A DNA stretch of 29,980 nt, from positions 1 to 29,980 of the IMG/VR virus record IMGVR_UViG_3300034375_007693. The stretch is one strand, 5' to 3'. Below, one piece after another: positions 1 through 8,578 of the stretch. Source of the DNA: a virus. Numbering within the stretch: the first letter of the stretch is position 1; each line of letters starts with the position of its first letter. The position numbers were made by a program, and so were the translations under genes. The notes beneath the pieces were generated by a model. That model was given only the letters and a program-made list of their open reading frames with translations, did no database searches and was not told the origin of the DNA.

Positions 1-127
1 GGCTCGCCGGTGCGGCAGACGTAGGCATGCAGGCGGTAAGCATGCAGCACGCAGCGAAGATGCAAGAGGCATCTATCCCCAAGCTCGATGACCTCTCGCT
101 TTACCGAGGCTACCAGCCGCAGCCCGT
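1..127. repeat. Terminal direct repeat, left copy (circular contig overlap)
   Basis: These 127 bases are identical to the last 127 bases of the window (29854-29980). Both copies carry the same part of one reading frame, and joining them restores an intact 220-codon gene. A length of 127 is a common maximum k-mer size in short-read assemblers, so the simplest reading is the overlap of a circular or circularly permuted genome rather than a physical end repeat. The unique genome length is then 29,853 bp. Confidence 0.93.
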
Positions 128-170
128 CGGCTTCGAGTTCGGCGGTCTTGTCCCCCCAGTCCGCAGGTGA
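1..170 (+). CDS. C-terminal part of ejection-type virion protein (gene spans contig join)
   Basis: The frame that opens at 29361 continues here after the circular join, entering at base 3 in phase and ending at TGA 168-170. The last 55 codons, after one split codon, hold an alanine- and glutamine-rich helix with M, Q and H residues, then a tail with the motif LDDLSLYRGYQPQPV and the end FGGLVPPVRR. See the 29361 entry for the rest. The next gene starts five bases after this stop, with its ribosome site (AGGTGAG) overlapping the stop codon. I am confident that this is coding and not a separate gene, because no start codon with a ribosome site is present in this piece. Confidence 0.88.
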   Translation, partial: LAGAADVGMQAVSMQHAAKMQEASIPKLDDLSLYRGYQPQPVGFEFGGLVPPVRR

Positions 171-174
171 GTTG

Positions 175-2064
175 ATGGCTACCACGAGCTTCGCAGGCCG
201 CAGGCCGCAGTACATCGAGAGCTACGCGCGCACAGTGTCGAGCTACCAGCGATACTTAGACATCGCCCGAGACATTCAGGTAGAGCAAGACAGGGTCAAC
301 TACCTCGACAGCCTGATGGCTTCCGAGCGGCAGAACCTCACCAACCTCAACGAGGTCTTCCGGGTACGGCCGCAGGACTTGGGCAGCGCTCAAGCACTCC
401 TGCAGCAGCAGTACGCAGGCGAGGACGCAGCACGGCGCAGGGTAGCGTCAGGCGCAGCGGGCAGGGCAGCAGGCCTACGGCTACCCAAGGCAGTCAGCGA
501 CCAAGTCAAGCGCGAGCTCGCTGCGGGCAAGCCTATCGACGCTCGCAACACTGCCCTCGGTGCCATCACTGCCGACACCACACCCGAGCAAGGCCGCGAG
601 CTTCTCAACTTGCTTGTGCAGGGTGGCCTTGAGGCCGGCGGCATCGATCAGGTGCGAGGGCAGCTACAGCGAGTAGCCAAAGGCCGAGCCCCAAGCGGAG
701 CAGCACGAGCAGCCAGCCCCGAAGAGCAGGCCGTCGAGCGAGCGACGCAGCAGCAGCTTGAAGCGGCATTCTTCGCCGGCCCTGCAGGCATTCGCGGAGG
801 GTACGACGGGCAAGCCATCGTAGAGCGTCGACAGCAGACCGCAGCGCCCGAGGGTGTGAGCTTTTCGACCGAGGCCGAAGCCTTCGAGTCAGCCCTTGCA
901 GCGATGCAAGACGGAGCCCTCGCAGTCGAGGACTTCGCAAGCGAAGCGGACTTCAAGTATGCCAAGGCGCTCTACGACGAAGCCGCAGCAAAGCAGGCAT
1001 ACCGTAACGACCAGAGGGTCAACTTCGAAGGCGAAGTGCTTGCGAGTCGCGCACGAGTAGCCGAGCTTGAGCAGCTACGCACCGAAGCACCGGGTGCGCA
1101 GTACACCGACCCTACCCGCGAGCGGTTCAAGCGCGAGCTCATCGCCCGAGGGTATGACCCCGACCGCAACGGGGGCAGATACCTGCAGTACCAAAAGAGC
1201 CCATACTACGGCGCAATGGTAGCAGCCGATGACATTGTGCAGTCTGTCATCTCCGGCGATGTTGCGCTTGAGGCAGTGTCGCGAGAGCAGCGCATGGCAG
1301 CAGACCTCGTGCGACAGCTCGACGCAACGGGCAAGCCCTACGACATCACGAAGCTCGAGAAGCAACTGGGCAAGGTGCTCAAGGGTGAAGAGCTGCAGGG
1401 GGCGCTTGCCTTCGCTCTTGCTACGAAAGAGTACGACACCCAAGGACTCGAAAGCCCCAGCGAGCGAGAGCTACAACGGGCAGCAAAGCAGCGAGAAGCC
1501 AAGGCCGAAGAGCAGGCCGTTGCCGATGACGCAGCCATTACCGCAGACCTCGAGGGAGAGCTTGACCAGCAAGCGCTCTTCATGCAGCGCCTACAGCGAG
1601 ACACCACAACCGACCGCGACATCCTTGGGTCTCGCATCGCTGCGTCTCTCGCAGCAGAGCGCGAAGCCGTAGCGCCTTTATCTGCGCCCCCTCGCAGGTC
1701 AGTAGACCTCGATGTGGAAGTAGACCCCACCGACCCTCGCTTCGTCTACCGAGAGACGGCAGATGGATACCAGGTCATGCAGGAAGGACGCGAGCCCTAC
1801 AACGTGCCGAGAGGCTCACGAGCTGCTCGCAGTATCGAGCAAGTGCTTGCAGGCGGTGCCCCGCTCCGACCCGTACAGGCAGCCTCCCCCGATGCCCCAG
1901 CCGCACCCGCACCCGCACCCGCACCGGTCGACTCGGCTGCAGCGCTTGCCGCGTATACTCCCGACGACTCCGCAGCGCCTGCAGGCGAAGCCGAGCCCCC
2001 ATCGCCACCGGCTTTTGATTACCGCAGAATGTCTGACGAAGAGCTTGAGGCTTACCTGCGATGA
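175..2064 (+). CDS. Large helical internal virion / ejection protein (629 aa)
   Basis: The product is probably carried inside the capsid and ejected with DNA. I do not recognise a named family. The protein is rich in Ala, Glu, Gln and Arg and looks almost wholly helical or coiled-coil. A Pro-Ala stretch near residues 575-585 is followed by an acidic end (YRRMSDEELEAYLR). By position and size it matches T7 gp15 (747 aa), lying between a small membrane-active-looking protein and a giant one. The ATG at 175 is preferred to the upstream ATG at 88. It lies four bases after the previous stop and has AGGTGAG just upstream, whereas a start at 88 would overlap the previous gene by 83 bp. Its stop overlaps the next start (ATGA at 2061-2064), implying coupled translation. 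Confidence 0.7.
   Translation: MATTSFAGRRPQYIESYARTVSSYQRYLDIARDIQVEQDRVNYLDSLMASERQNLTNLNEVFRVRPQDLGSAQALLQQQYAGEDAARRRVASGAAGRAAGLRLPKAVSDQVKRELAAGKPIDARNTALGAITADTTPEQGRELLNLLVQGGLEAGGIDQVRGQLQRVAKGRAPSGAARAASPEEQAVERATQQQLEAAFFAGPAGIRGGYDGQAIVERRQQTAAPEGVSFSTEAEAFESALAAMQDGALAVEDFASEADFKYAKALYDEAAAKQAYRNDQRVNFEGEVLASRARVAELEQLRTEAPGAQYTDPTRERFKRELIARGYDPDRNGGRYLQYQKSPYYGAMVAADDIVQSVISGDVALEAVSREQRMAADLVRQLDATGKPYDITKLEKQLGKVLKGEELQGALAFALATKEYDTQGLESPSERELQRAAKQREAKAEEQAVADDAAITADLEGELDQQALFMQRLQRDTTTDRDILGSRIAASLAAEREAVAPLSAPPRRSVDLDVEVDPTDPRFVYRETADGYQVMQEGREPYNVPRGSRAARSIEQVLAGGAPLRPVQAASPDAPAAPAPAPAPVDSAAALAAYTPDDSAAPAGEAEPPSPPAFDYRRMSDEELEAYLR
1901..1924 (+). repeat. Tandem hexamer CCGCAC x4 encoding Pro-Ala linker
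   Basis: Four perfect copies of the 6-mer CCGCAC lie inside the 629-aa virion gene and encode alternating Pro and Ala. This is a flexible or extended linker between the helical body and the C-terminal acidic tail. Such runs are prone to slippage, and six-base units keep the frame. Confidence 0.85.
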
Positions 2065-5000
2065 CCCCAGCCGACGAAGCACGCAGGGAGCTTGCACGCA
2101 GGGAGCTTGCACGCAGGGAGCTTGCCCGACGCCAAGAAGCGCGGAGGCTTGCACCCGAGCCTATCGCCGAGCTCGAGCTTCCTGCCCCCGACATCCCGCG
2201 AGACCTCGCTGCAGCGCGAGAGGAAGCGGCACAGGCTGCGACAGCCGAGCGCATTAAGCCCCGCCAAGAGATGGTGCCGACCGGTGAGGTTTTCAACGAA
2301 GAGGCGCGCATCCTTGAGCAGGAGAGACGGGCAGCAGCAAGGCAGGCAACTCGAGTGCTGCAGCCGGGGAGGGAAGAACCGCAGGACGTAGCCCCCGAAG
2401 GCTTCGCGCCTTTCCGTCCTACCCGCATACAGACGCGCCAGATACCCGCCGTGCTGCCCTCGGGCGAGTACGTGACCGAGAGGGTGTATGTCTCTCCGAC
2501 AGGCGAGGAAAGCCGCCCTACGGCCTCGCAAGAGGCAGCGGAAGTCTTTGCGCTGCAACCGATCTTAGGTGCGGAGTCTGCGCGGCAGATGGGTGAGAGA
2601 ATCCGAGCGAGGCAGGCAGACATAGACCGGCGCATCGCAGCAGGTGAAGACGTCGGAGTCCTCGAGACTGCAGGGCCGCTACTCTCGGGCATCCTCACCG
2701 AGGCAGGCGAGAGCGCCGGAGTAGTAGAGACCGAGCTCGCTGCAGCGATGCGCTCTACGCTTGGATGGGTGTCTGCCCTCGCAGCAGAGGGATACTTTCG
2801 GGGCCTGGGCTACGAAGTCGATGCAGACGGTGTGCCCGTAGACCCCGATGACCTCGGGCTTGCCATTGCGCAGGGCCGCCGCACCCTCGGTATTCCCGAC
2901 GTCGTCTACCCCCTGCAGCTACCGAGCAAGGTCGGTCGAGAGCTTGCCGGCCTGGTGTCTCCTGAGGCCGAGCAGAGCCTCACCAACCTGCTGCAGTCTG
3001 TGCCGCAGCTCGCCTTTCCTACTCCGGGCGTCGCAACGCAGTCGCAGACGAGGAAGGTGACGACCTTTGACCCCGAGGGCAGGCGCACGGTCTCGGTGAT
3101 GGAAGTGCCCAACCCGCTTGAAGACTTCGCAGGATGGAAGGAAGCGGAGGGGGCGCGCATCGCGCAGAACGTCGCAGCCGGTCGCACTATGGGCGACGAG
3201 TTCCTTGACGCTCCTGCGGTGCGCGACTGGTATGCCTCGGTTTGGGGCGACCCCGACGCTGCGTACTGGGCAGGCAGTCTCAGCGAGCTCTTCATACCAG
3301 CCGGACCGGGCACTGCTGCCCGAGGTGCCACGAAGGCCGTCAAAGCAGCGACGCAGACAAAGGCTGCAAGCCAAGCCGCTCGCTTAGCTATCCGCTCAGC
3401 GGAAGCACTCGAGAAGGGCGGCATGACAGGATGGGGCAGGCCGGCGAAGGCCGCACAAGCCGCAGCGCTTGAGCTCGCCAACCCTATCGCAGACCTCGCC
3501 GCAGCCATCACACCGGGCAGGGCATCCGATGCGCGCGTAGTGCGGAAGGTAGCCGAGAACGTGCTCAAGTCTGGAGCGCTTGACGAAGCGACTGCAGCCC
3601 GAGCTATGCAGGCTGTCCGGTCCGGTGCCACCGTCGAGCAGGTCATTGCAGACGTCACCCCGATACTTGGCGAGAATGCCGAATACTTCGCGCGCCGTTT
3701 CCGGCTAAACGTGCCCGATGACGTCGTTATGGTGACTACGAACGTAGGCGTTCCCCGAGCACATGAGGCCGCCCTACGTCGTAGCCTCGGTGCATTCCGT
3801 CGAGAGACCTACCGGGGCTCGCCTCGGGACGTAGTAGACCGCCTGCCCGATGCCATCGGCGCAGAGCTGAGCAAGTTCGAGCGCTGGCAAGACGTCCCTG
3901 CCAGCTTGCGAAGCGAGGCGGCAACCCTCCTTGAAGACGCGCATGCCATCAACCGAGCACCGCAAGTCGCTCGACTCGCCCGAGACCTCACAGCAGCGCA
4001 GACCTACATCACCGGGCAGACCCGAGGCATAGACCTGCTGCTCAAGTCAAAAGCATTGCAGACACCCGCAGCAAGGCGAGCGAAGGCCGTGCTCGGTGGC
4101 AGTCGCTACCTCGAGGAAGAGACCGCTGCAGTCGCACGAGCTCGCGCAGACATCCGAGCAGCAGCGCAGACGGAGCATGCACGCATCGGGCAGCGCATGA
4201 CAGCCAAGTCGCGAGAGCTCGGCAGTGCCGACGATGCAGCCAGCGCCATCTTCCGCGAAGAGCTTGCCCGGTCCCCTTCGCCTATCGATGCCAAGCAAGC
4301 ATGGGTCAAGGTCATGGGTGCGATGTACGGCGACGAAGACAAAGCGCTGCAGCTCTTCACTACGGCCTCGAGGCGCGGACTTATCAACGAGATAGCGACC
4401 GAGATGCCGACGGTAGCCACGGTGCGGGCAGTCGACCAGGCTTTGATGAAGGCCAACGTGCCCGGCCTCGCAGGCGCGCGGGGCTCCTCGAGGCTTACCT
4501 CTTGGATGGCACCCGACTATCAGAAGGCGCTACTGAAGGTCGCAATCGACGAAGGCACAAAAAAGGGACTCGCAGCCCGAGGGCGGTACACCGAGCAGCT
4601 CGGTAGCGCAGTCGAGAAGGTGACAGCGCAGGCAGGCGAAGTGCCGACCGGCTTTGATCGATACGTCGCAGCATTGACCGAGGCGAAGAGTGTAGAGGTG
4701 CCCAGACTGCGCACAGGTAGCGGTACTCGGCCTCGAGTCTACGACGTAATGCAGTCCCATGCCGAGAAGGTTCTTGCGGAGAACGGCGAAGAGTTCGCCG
4801 AGCTAATCGAAGGCATTAGCCCGAGGGCGCGAGCTTCGGTGCAAGGTGTCATCAAGACAGCCGGTGAGTTCGTCTTTACGACAGGCCGCCGCAACATGGT
4901 CCAGAATGCCAAGTATGGCTACATTCTGCCCAATGTCGTAGGCTTTCCTTATGCCCTCTTTAGGCAGGCTTTGACTCCCCTATTGACTGTAGGGCTAAAA

Positions 5001-6377
5001 GAGTCGGGCGATGTGCTTGAGCGCATCATTCGCAGGAGAGTCTTCGGGGGCGGACTTACTACCGACGACGGTGTCTACTACACCGGCAAGCAGCTGCAAG
5101 ACCTCGCCGAGCAGACCGGCCTCGGGTACTCGACTGTGAGCAGTGAGCGGGTAGGAAGCCTTGCCGATGACCTGCTGAGGGATGCCAGGCGAGCAGCAGA
5201 GGGACCGCTCGAAGGGGCGGCAAAGCGCGCTCTCAACCCGTTGGACAAGTCGTTCTACACCCGCACGGCCGAAGCCTTCGAGATGAGCATGAGGCAAGCC
5301 GCTTTTGAGGCATCGCTCATCAAGGGGCAGGCACCGAGGCAGGCAGCGGAGACAGCGCGTCGCACCATGTTCGACTACAGCGAGGTGCCCGGTGTCATCC
5401 GTGACGGCATTGGGCAGTTCGTAGCGACCGCAGCCGGCAACACGAAGCTCTACACCGAGCTGCTCAAGGCTATAATGAGCAACCCAAGCAAGGCGCGCGT
5501 ACTGCTCAAGGCGAAGATGCAGCAGGCGCGAGCGCAGGACCCGCACAACTTGCACGGAGACAAGGCGCTCAAGTCTCTCGGGCTGGTGACTGCAGGCGAT
5601 GGGGTCTTCTTTGGTCCTGAGCTTCCCCTCTTTGCTGCGCCCGAGGTAGCGCTTGGCATGGCTCGGCAGGGTGACCTTCTGCTGCAAGACCTCAAACAAG
5701 CAGCCAGTGCGAGCGAGCAGGCTGGGGCGATGGTTGACCAGGTCGTGGAGGGCACAACTACACTGACCCGCACCCTCGCAGACGAACTGCTGCCCGGTGT
5801 CTTTGCTGCAGCCGAGAGCTTCGCGCAGGGTGACGGCTACCAGACGCAGGGAATCGAAGGCGCTGCACCGGTCAGTGATGAGCAGATGTTTTGGGCAGCA
5901 GCGCTCTACGCTCACCACCTCGACGCAGGCCGCGAGTCGGGCGCTTGGGACTGGTTTGAGCGAGTGCTCAAGCCGCAGACTGTCCCGCCCCCTGAGCAGC
6001 TCGCACACCCTGACCTTCCCGAGTATTGGACAAAGGCACCCAAGGGGATGCCTCACCTACTCTGGGGCAGGGATGAGCGAGGACTACCGCTCTACAAGGT
6101 CATCGAGCCGAGCGAAGAGGGTGCCGATGCGCTTGCCTTGATGCGCACCCTCACACCCGAGGTCATCAACAAAGCACTCGTTGCAGGCACTTCGGCAGTC
6201 GAGCTCGTGCCGAGAGAGGACGGCAAGCCCATCACCGTCTACGGAGGGTCCACACTACCGGCAACAGGCGGGCAGGCTGCAGCGGCCGCACTGCTCGAGC
6301 AGGCACCGGTAGCAGACCCCGAAGATGCCCGCAGACAGCAGGCGCTACAGATTCAACAGATACTCACCGGGCAGTGA
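2061..6377 (+). CDS. Giant ejection-type internal virion protein (1438 aa)
   Basis: This is the largest gene in the genome. Its place as the last of three consecutive virion proteins (220, 629, 1438 aa) parallels T7 gp14-gp15-gp16, whose products form the channel for DNA ejection. I see no lysozyme or transglycosylase motif. The N-terminus has three perfect ARREL repeats (about residues 7-23). A long Ala/Arg/Glu-rich helical body follows. A hydrophobic stretch at about residues 953-978 (YILPNVVGFPYALFRQ and onward) could insert into a membrane. Near residue 1104 the motif FDYSEVPGVIRDGIGQF resembles the FDYS(E/D)hTPFE..hR segment found in large polyvalent or internal virion proteins of marine phages, from memory of those families. 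The start overlaps the previous stop (ATGA), with GAGG about ten bases upstream. Confidence 0.72.
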   Translation: MTPADEARRELARRELARRELARRQEARRLAPEPIAELELPAPDIPRDLAAAREEAAQAATAERIKPRQEMVPTGEVFNEEARILEQERRAAARQATRVLQPGREEPQDVAPEGFAPFRPTRIQTRQIPAVLPSGEYVTERVYVSPTGEESRPTASQEAAEVFALQPILGAESARQMGERIRARQADIDRRIAAGEDVGVLETAGPLLSGILTEAGESAGVVETELAAAMRSTLGWVSALAAEGYFRGLGYEVDADGVPVDPDDLGLAIAQGRRTLGIPDVVYPLQLPSKVGRELAGLVSPEAEQSLTNLLQSVPQLAFPTPGVATQSQTRKVTTFDPEGRRTVSVMEVPNPLEDFAGWKEAEGARIAQNVAAGRTMGDEFLDAPAVRDWYASVWGDPDAAYWAGSLSELFIPAGPGTAARGATKAVKAATQTKAASQAARLAIRSAEALEKGGMTGWGRPAKAAQAAALELANPIADLAAAITPGRASDARVVRKVAENVLKSGALDEATAARAMQAVRSGATVEQVIADVTPILGENAEYFARRFRLNVPDDVVMVTTNVGVPRAHEAALRRSLGAFRRETYRGSPRDVVDRLPDAIGAELSKFERWQDVPASLRSEAATLLEDAHAINRAPQVARLARDLTAAQTYITGQTRGIDLLLKSKALQTPAARRAKAVLGGSRYLEEETAAVARARADIRAAAQTEHARIGQRMTAKSRELGSADDAASAIFREELARSPSPIDAKQAWVKVMGAMYGDEDKALQLFTTASRRGLINEIATEMPTVATVRAVDQALMKANVPGLAGARGSSRLTSWMAPDYQKALLKVAIDEGTKKGLAARGRYTEQLGSAVEKVTAQAGEVPTGFDRYVAALTEAKSVEVPRLRTGSGTRPRVYDVMQSHAEKVLAENGEEFAELIEGISPRARASVQGVIKTAGEFVFTTGRRNMVQNAKYGYILPNVVGFPYALFRQALTPLLTVGLKESGDVLERIIRRRVFGGGLTTDDGVYYTGKQLQDLAEQTGLGYSTVSSERVGSLADDLLRDARRAAEGPLEGAAKRALNPLDKSFYTRTAEAFEMSMRQAAFEASLIKGQAPRQAAETARRTMFDYSEVPGVIRDGIGQFVATAAGNTKLYTELLKAIMSNPSKARVLLKAKMQQARAQDPHNLHGDKALKSLGLVTAGDGVFFGPELPLFAAPEVALGMARQGDLLLQDLKQAASASEQAGAMVDQVVEGTTTLTRTLADELLPGVFAAAESFAQGDGYQTQGIEGAAPVSDEQMFWAAALYAHHLDAGRESGAWDWFERVLKPQTVPPPEQLAHPDLPEYWTKAPKGMPHLLWGRDERGLPLYKVIEPSEEGADALALMRTLTPEVINKALVAGTSAVELVPREDGKPITVYGGSTLPATGGQAAAAALLEQAPVADPEDARRQQALQIQQILTGQ
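2081..2125 (+). repeat. 15-bp tandem repeat x3 (ARREL heptad-like units)
   Basis: Three perfect head-to-tail copies of ACGCAGGGAGCTTGC lie at the 5' end of the giant virion gene. The unit encodes five residues (A-R-R-E-L), so copy changes keep the frame and lengthen or shorten a basic amphipathic helix. Perfect identity suggests recent expansion. A degenerate fourth unit (ARRQEARR) follows. Confidence 0.9.
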
Positions 6378-6386
6378 TACACTGCC
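6370..6386 (+). terminator. Hairpin at the end of the giant virion gene
   Basis: GGCAGTG and CACTGCC form a perfect 7-bp stem with a 3-base loop (ATA). The stop codon TGA at 6375-6377 lies within the hairpin, which is followed by TTCGTTGT, only partly T-rich. It separates the ejection genes from the fibre and lysis genes, so it may be a weak terminator or an attenuator that lowers downstream expression, or an mRNA 3'-end stabiliser. No promoter is evident in the remaining 33 bases before the next gene. Confidence 0.55.
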
Positions 6387-6419
6387 TTCGTTGTCGTCCA
6401 CGCATGCGGAGAGACCACT

Positions 6420-6866
6420 ATGCCCACTCGGATTACCCACTTCTTGCATGACAGCCTTGTCACTGGCAGTCAATCGCTCGGCACATCGTTCGCTACTGCT
6501 GCCGTGCATGCGCATGACCTGCAGGCCAACCTCCCCAGCTTTCAACGACAGAAGCGCAACTACCGGGGCCTTGTGGAAGGCTTGCATCTCAAGCTCACGA
6601 GCCCAGGCGCACCCAGCGCGACGAAGGTGACGGTGCGTATCTGCGCAGATGCAGCAGGTGACGAAGTGCTCGTGCCCGACACCGAGGCAACGCTTGTCGC
6701 CGGTGTGACGACAGCCACGGTGCAGGCTGCGGCCTTCGCAGTCCGCCTGCCTCTCTTCCAGCCGCTCGCCGGACCGGGCAACGGTACGCTCTACGTGTTT
6801 GCCAAGGTCGACAACGCAGGCACTGTGCCCGTTCTGACTCAGTCTACTGTCACTTGGACGGAGTAA
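6420..6866 (+). CDS. Small beta-rich virion protein, fibre-like (148 aa)
   Basis: I do not recognise the family. After a short helical start (MPTRITHFLHDSLVTGSQ), the sequence turns into alternating hydrophobic strands with Thr, Val and Ala (KVTVRICAD, GTLYVFAKV, STVTWTE), as expected of a beta-sandwich in a tail fibre or decoration protein. There is no signal peptide and no membrane segment. The ATG has GGAGAG eight bases upstream. It is followed three bases later by another beta-rich protein and then by the lysis genes, which suggests a host-contact or tail-tip role. That role is inferred from context only. Confidence 0.62.
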   Translation: MPTRITHFLHDSLVTGSQSLGTSFATAAVHAHDLQANLPSFQRQKRNYRGLVEGLHLKLTSPGAPSATKVTVRICADAAGDEVLVPDTEATLVAGVTTATVQAAAFAVRLPLFQPLAGPGNGTLYVFAKVDNAGTVPVLTQSTVTWTE

Positions 6867-6869
6867 CCT

Positions 6870-7715
6870 ATGTCTCTCGTCCCATGCTTTGACCCAAGTA
6901 CCGGCGCATCAGGCGGCCCAACTTCGGGCGGTCCTTGCCCTCCCTGCCCTCCTGACACCGGGCGCTCGTGGCAAGTCTACAAAGACTTTGACCTTGAGAA
7001 TGGTGTCAGTCAGGGGCCTTACACCGCTGGCAGCGGCACAAACTACGTCCTCACCGACGCTACGGCCTCGTGGAGCCTTACGGTCAACCTCAAGTCGGGC
7101 AGCAACAACGGCACAATGGAGTTGGTGAACGGTTCGGGGCTCCAAGTCGAGGGAGTGAACTCGACCGGTGGCGTAGTCGGTCTCGCGTTTCTTTTGTCTG
7201 AGGAAATCCCCGACCTCAGCTATGAGTGGCTTTGCGAAAACCCCCTATGCGTGCAGGTTGTCATTGACGACTACGACATTCAAGCCGATGACTTCTCCGG
7301 TTTCATCTGCGGTCTGAACAACACAACGTCGTACACGAGTGGCAAGTACAGGAGCCTGTTTTTCCAAGCAAGAACTGGCTCCGCTACCGAGCAAAGAAGT
7401 ATCCGCACCAACGGGTCAAACACCGCCATTGCGGCACTTCCGAGCCTGCCTCCCGCTCAAAGGCGCATGGACTTTGTCTTGACCGACGGTGACAGAATGT
7501 CGGCCAACGTCTACGACGGAGTTGGAACCGCTCTCCCTGCGAAGGATTTCTTCGACTTGTCGGGCAATTACCTACAGTGCGGCAGCTGGGGATTGTCGAG
7601 AGACACGTCTACCACGCAGTACACAAGCAATATGCGGCTCGTGTTTGCGGTAGTTCAAAAGCTGAAATGCACAATCAAAGCAATCCGCATCCTCCGGTTC
7701 GAGGCGACCCCATGA
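6870..7715 (+). CDS. Beta-rich tail fibre / receptor-binding candidate (281 aa)
   Basis: This is a candidate host-recognition protein. The N-terminus is a Gly/Ser/Pro/Cys-rich, likely disordered segment with CPPCPP at about residues 23-28. The rest is a jelly-roll-like run of strands with many Asn, Thr and Ser (for example SWSLTVNLKSGSNNGTMEL, YRSLFFQARTGS, MRLVFAVV), which recalls concanavalin/lectin-type sandwiches seen in phage fibres. No catalytic residues stand out. It begins three bases after the previous gene, and its stop overlaps the next start (ATGA at 7712-7715). The CxxC-type cluster could bind a metal or form disulfides in the virion. I cannot assign a receptor. Confidence 0.6.
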   Translation: MSLVPCFDPSTGASGGPTSGGPCPPCPPDTGRSWQVYKDFDLENGVSQGPYTAGSGTNYVLTDATASWSLTVNLKSGSNNGTMELVNGSGLQVEGVNSTGGVVGLAFLLSEEIPDLSYEWLCENPLCVQVVIDDYDIQADDFSGFICGLNNTTSYTSGKYRSLFFQARTGSATEQRSIRTNGSNTAIAALPSLPPAQRRMDFVLTDGDRMSANVYDGVGTALPAKDFFDLSGNYLQCGSWGLSRDTSTTQYTSNMRLVFAVVQKLKCTIKAIRILRFEATP

Positions 7716-7936
7716 TTGACATCGATGAAAAGCAAGTCGGCACTGACGACTCGGGCCGCCTCGTGATTGAGTGGGACCTGGACGCAGCGGAGCGAAGCGG
7801 CGAGACAGCTAAGCGCGTCCCGCTCGGCGACAATCGTGTAGTCCTCCTGCGGGTCGGAACTCAGCGGAATGTCGAGGTGCTCGACGGCTTGACCAATACC
7901 GAGCTCGCGCAGCGACTCAAGCAGGCGCTCGAATGA
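7712..7936 (+). CDS. Small acidic protein of unknown function (74 aa)
   Basis: The ATG at 7712 overlaps the previous stop by four bases (ATGA), and its own stop overlaps the endolysin start in the same way, so three genes are translated in step. The longer reading frame that opens at 7577 is rejected because it would lie deep inside the fibre gene. The protein starts MIDIDEKQVGTDDSGRLVIEW, and ends in a helix (TNTELAQRLKQALE). This is compatible with a small chaperone or assembly factor for the preceding fibre, or a lysis accessory. No motif is recognised. Confidence 0.65.
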   Translation: MIDIDEKQVGTDDSGRLVIEWDLDAAERSGETAKRVPLGDNRVVLLRVGTQRNVEVLDGLTNTELAQRLKQALE

Positions 7937-8343
7937 GCTACCACTACTCCAGCCGAAGCAAACAGCGCTTGTCGACCTGTCACCCTGACTTGGTGCTGCT
8001 TTTCACCGAGGCACTCGCCGACCCTGCCTGCCCTTCCGACATCAGCATCCTCGAAGGGTTCCGGGGGCGCGAACGGCAGAACCAGATGAAGGCCGAAGGC
8101 AAGAGCCAGCTCGGGTGGCCGCTAAGCCGCCATAACGAAGTGCCAAGCATGGCCGTCGATGCAGCGCCCTACGTGGGCGGCGTCTCTTGGGACTGGGACC
8201 ATTACCACCCGCTTGCGGCGCACCTCAAGGCAACGTGGAAACGGCTACAGACAGAGGGGAGAGTCAGCCCTTCGCACCGGCTACTATGGGGCGGAGACTG
8301 GAAGTCGTTCAAGGACGGCCCACACTGGCAACTCGACACATGA
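7933..8343 (+). CDS. M15-family peptidase endolysin (136 aa)
   Basis: This is a zinc D,D- or L,D-type peptidase predicted to cut peptidoglycan cross-bridges or stem peptides at lysis. The full small M15 fold is present: a helical start, then SRHNEVPSMAVDAAPY (about residues 65-80) giving the zinc ligands His67 and Asp76, and the C-terminal KDGPHWQL (about 127-134) with the third ligand His131 and the usual acid just before it. These match the S-x-H-x6-A-x-D and D-x-PHxxL signatures of phage M15 endopeptidases of about 130 aa. There is no signal peptide, so it needs a membrane partner for export. The 107-aa protein two genes downstream is the best candidate. The start is coupled to the previous stop by ATGA. 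Confidence 0.88.
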   Translation: MSYHYSSRSKQRLSTCHPDLVLLFTEALADPACPSDISILEGFRGRERQNQMKAEGKSQLGWPLSRHNEVPSMAVDAAPYVGGVSWDWDHYHPLAAHLKATWKRLQTEGRVSPSHRLLWGGDWKSFKDGPHWQLDT

Positions 8344-8356
8344 GACGGAGACACCG

Positions 8357-8578
8357 ATGCCCATCAAGACACGAGTCCTGCGAGAGTTGGGGCGAGCCCT
8401 GGTAATGGGGTCCGCTCGCGAGCTCACCGATGCGCTCGACGCAGCTATTGAGCCGAAGGGCGCAATGTGGGAGAGGGTGAGCGACCTTGCAATTGCGTGG
8501 ATGGTGCAGCCAATCATTGCAGGTCGCGCCGAAGTGCTCGCAGGCATTCGTGACGCGCTTGAGCAGGTAGACGTCTGA
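8357..8578 (+). CDS. Small protein in the lysis cassette, unknown (73 aa)
   Basis: The ATG at 8357 has GGAG six bases upstream. Its TGA overlaps the next ATG by one base (TGATG), so the two are translated in step. The product is amphipathic helical, with hydrophobic patches (ALVMGSA, LAIAWMVQPIIAG) too polar and too interrupted for a confident membrane span. Its place between an endolysin and a signal/membrane protein suggests a lysis helper, perhaps a holin-like or antiholin-like partner, but no family is recognised. Confidence 0.62.
   Translation: MPIKTRVLRELGRALVMGSARELTDALDAAIEPKGAMWERVSDLAIAWMVQPIIAGRAEVLAGIRDALEQVDV

Noticed and set aside
88-174. Upstream ATG extension of the 629-aa virion protein
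   Set aside because: It would overlap the end of the previous virion gene by 83 bp. The extra residues are Ser-rich shadow sequence and the ATG at 175 has a better site.
4995-6056. 353-codon open frame antisense to the giant virion gene
   Set aside because: It is a shadow of a strongly coding opposite strand, with no start signal and a Cys/Leu/Arg-rich composition.
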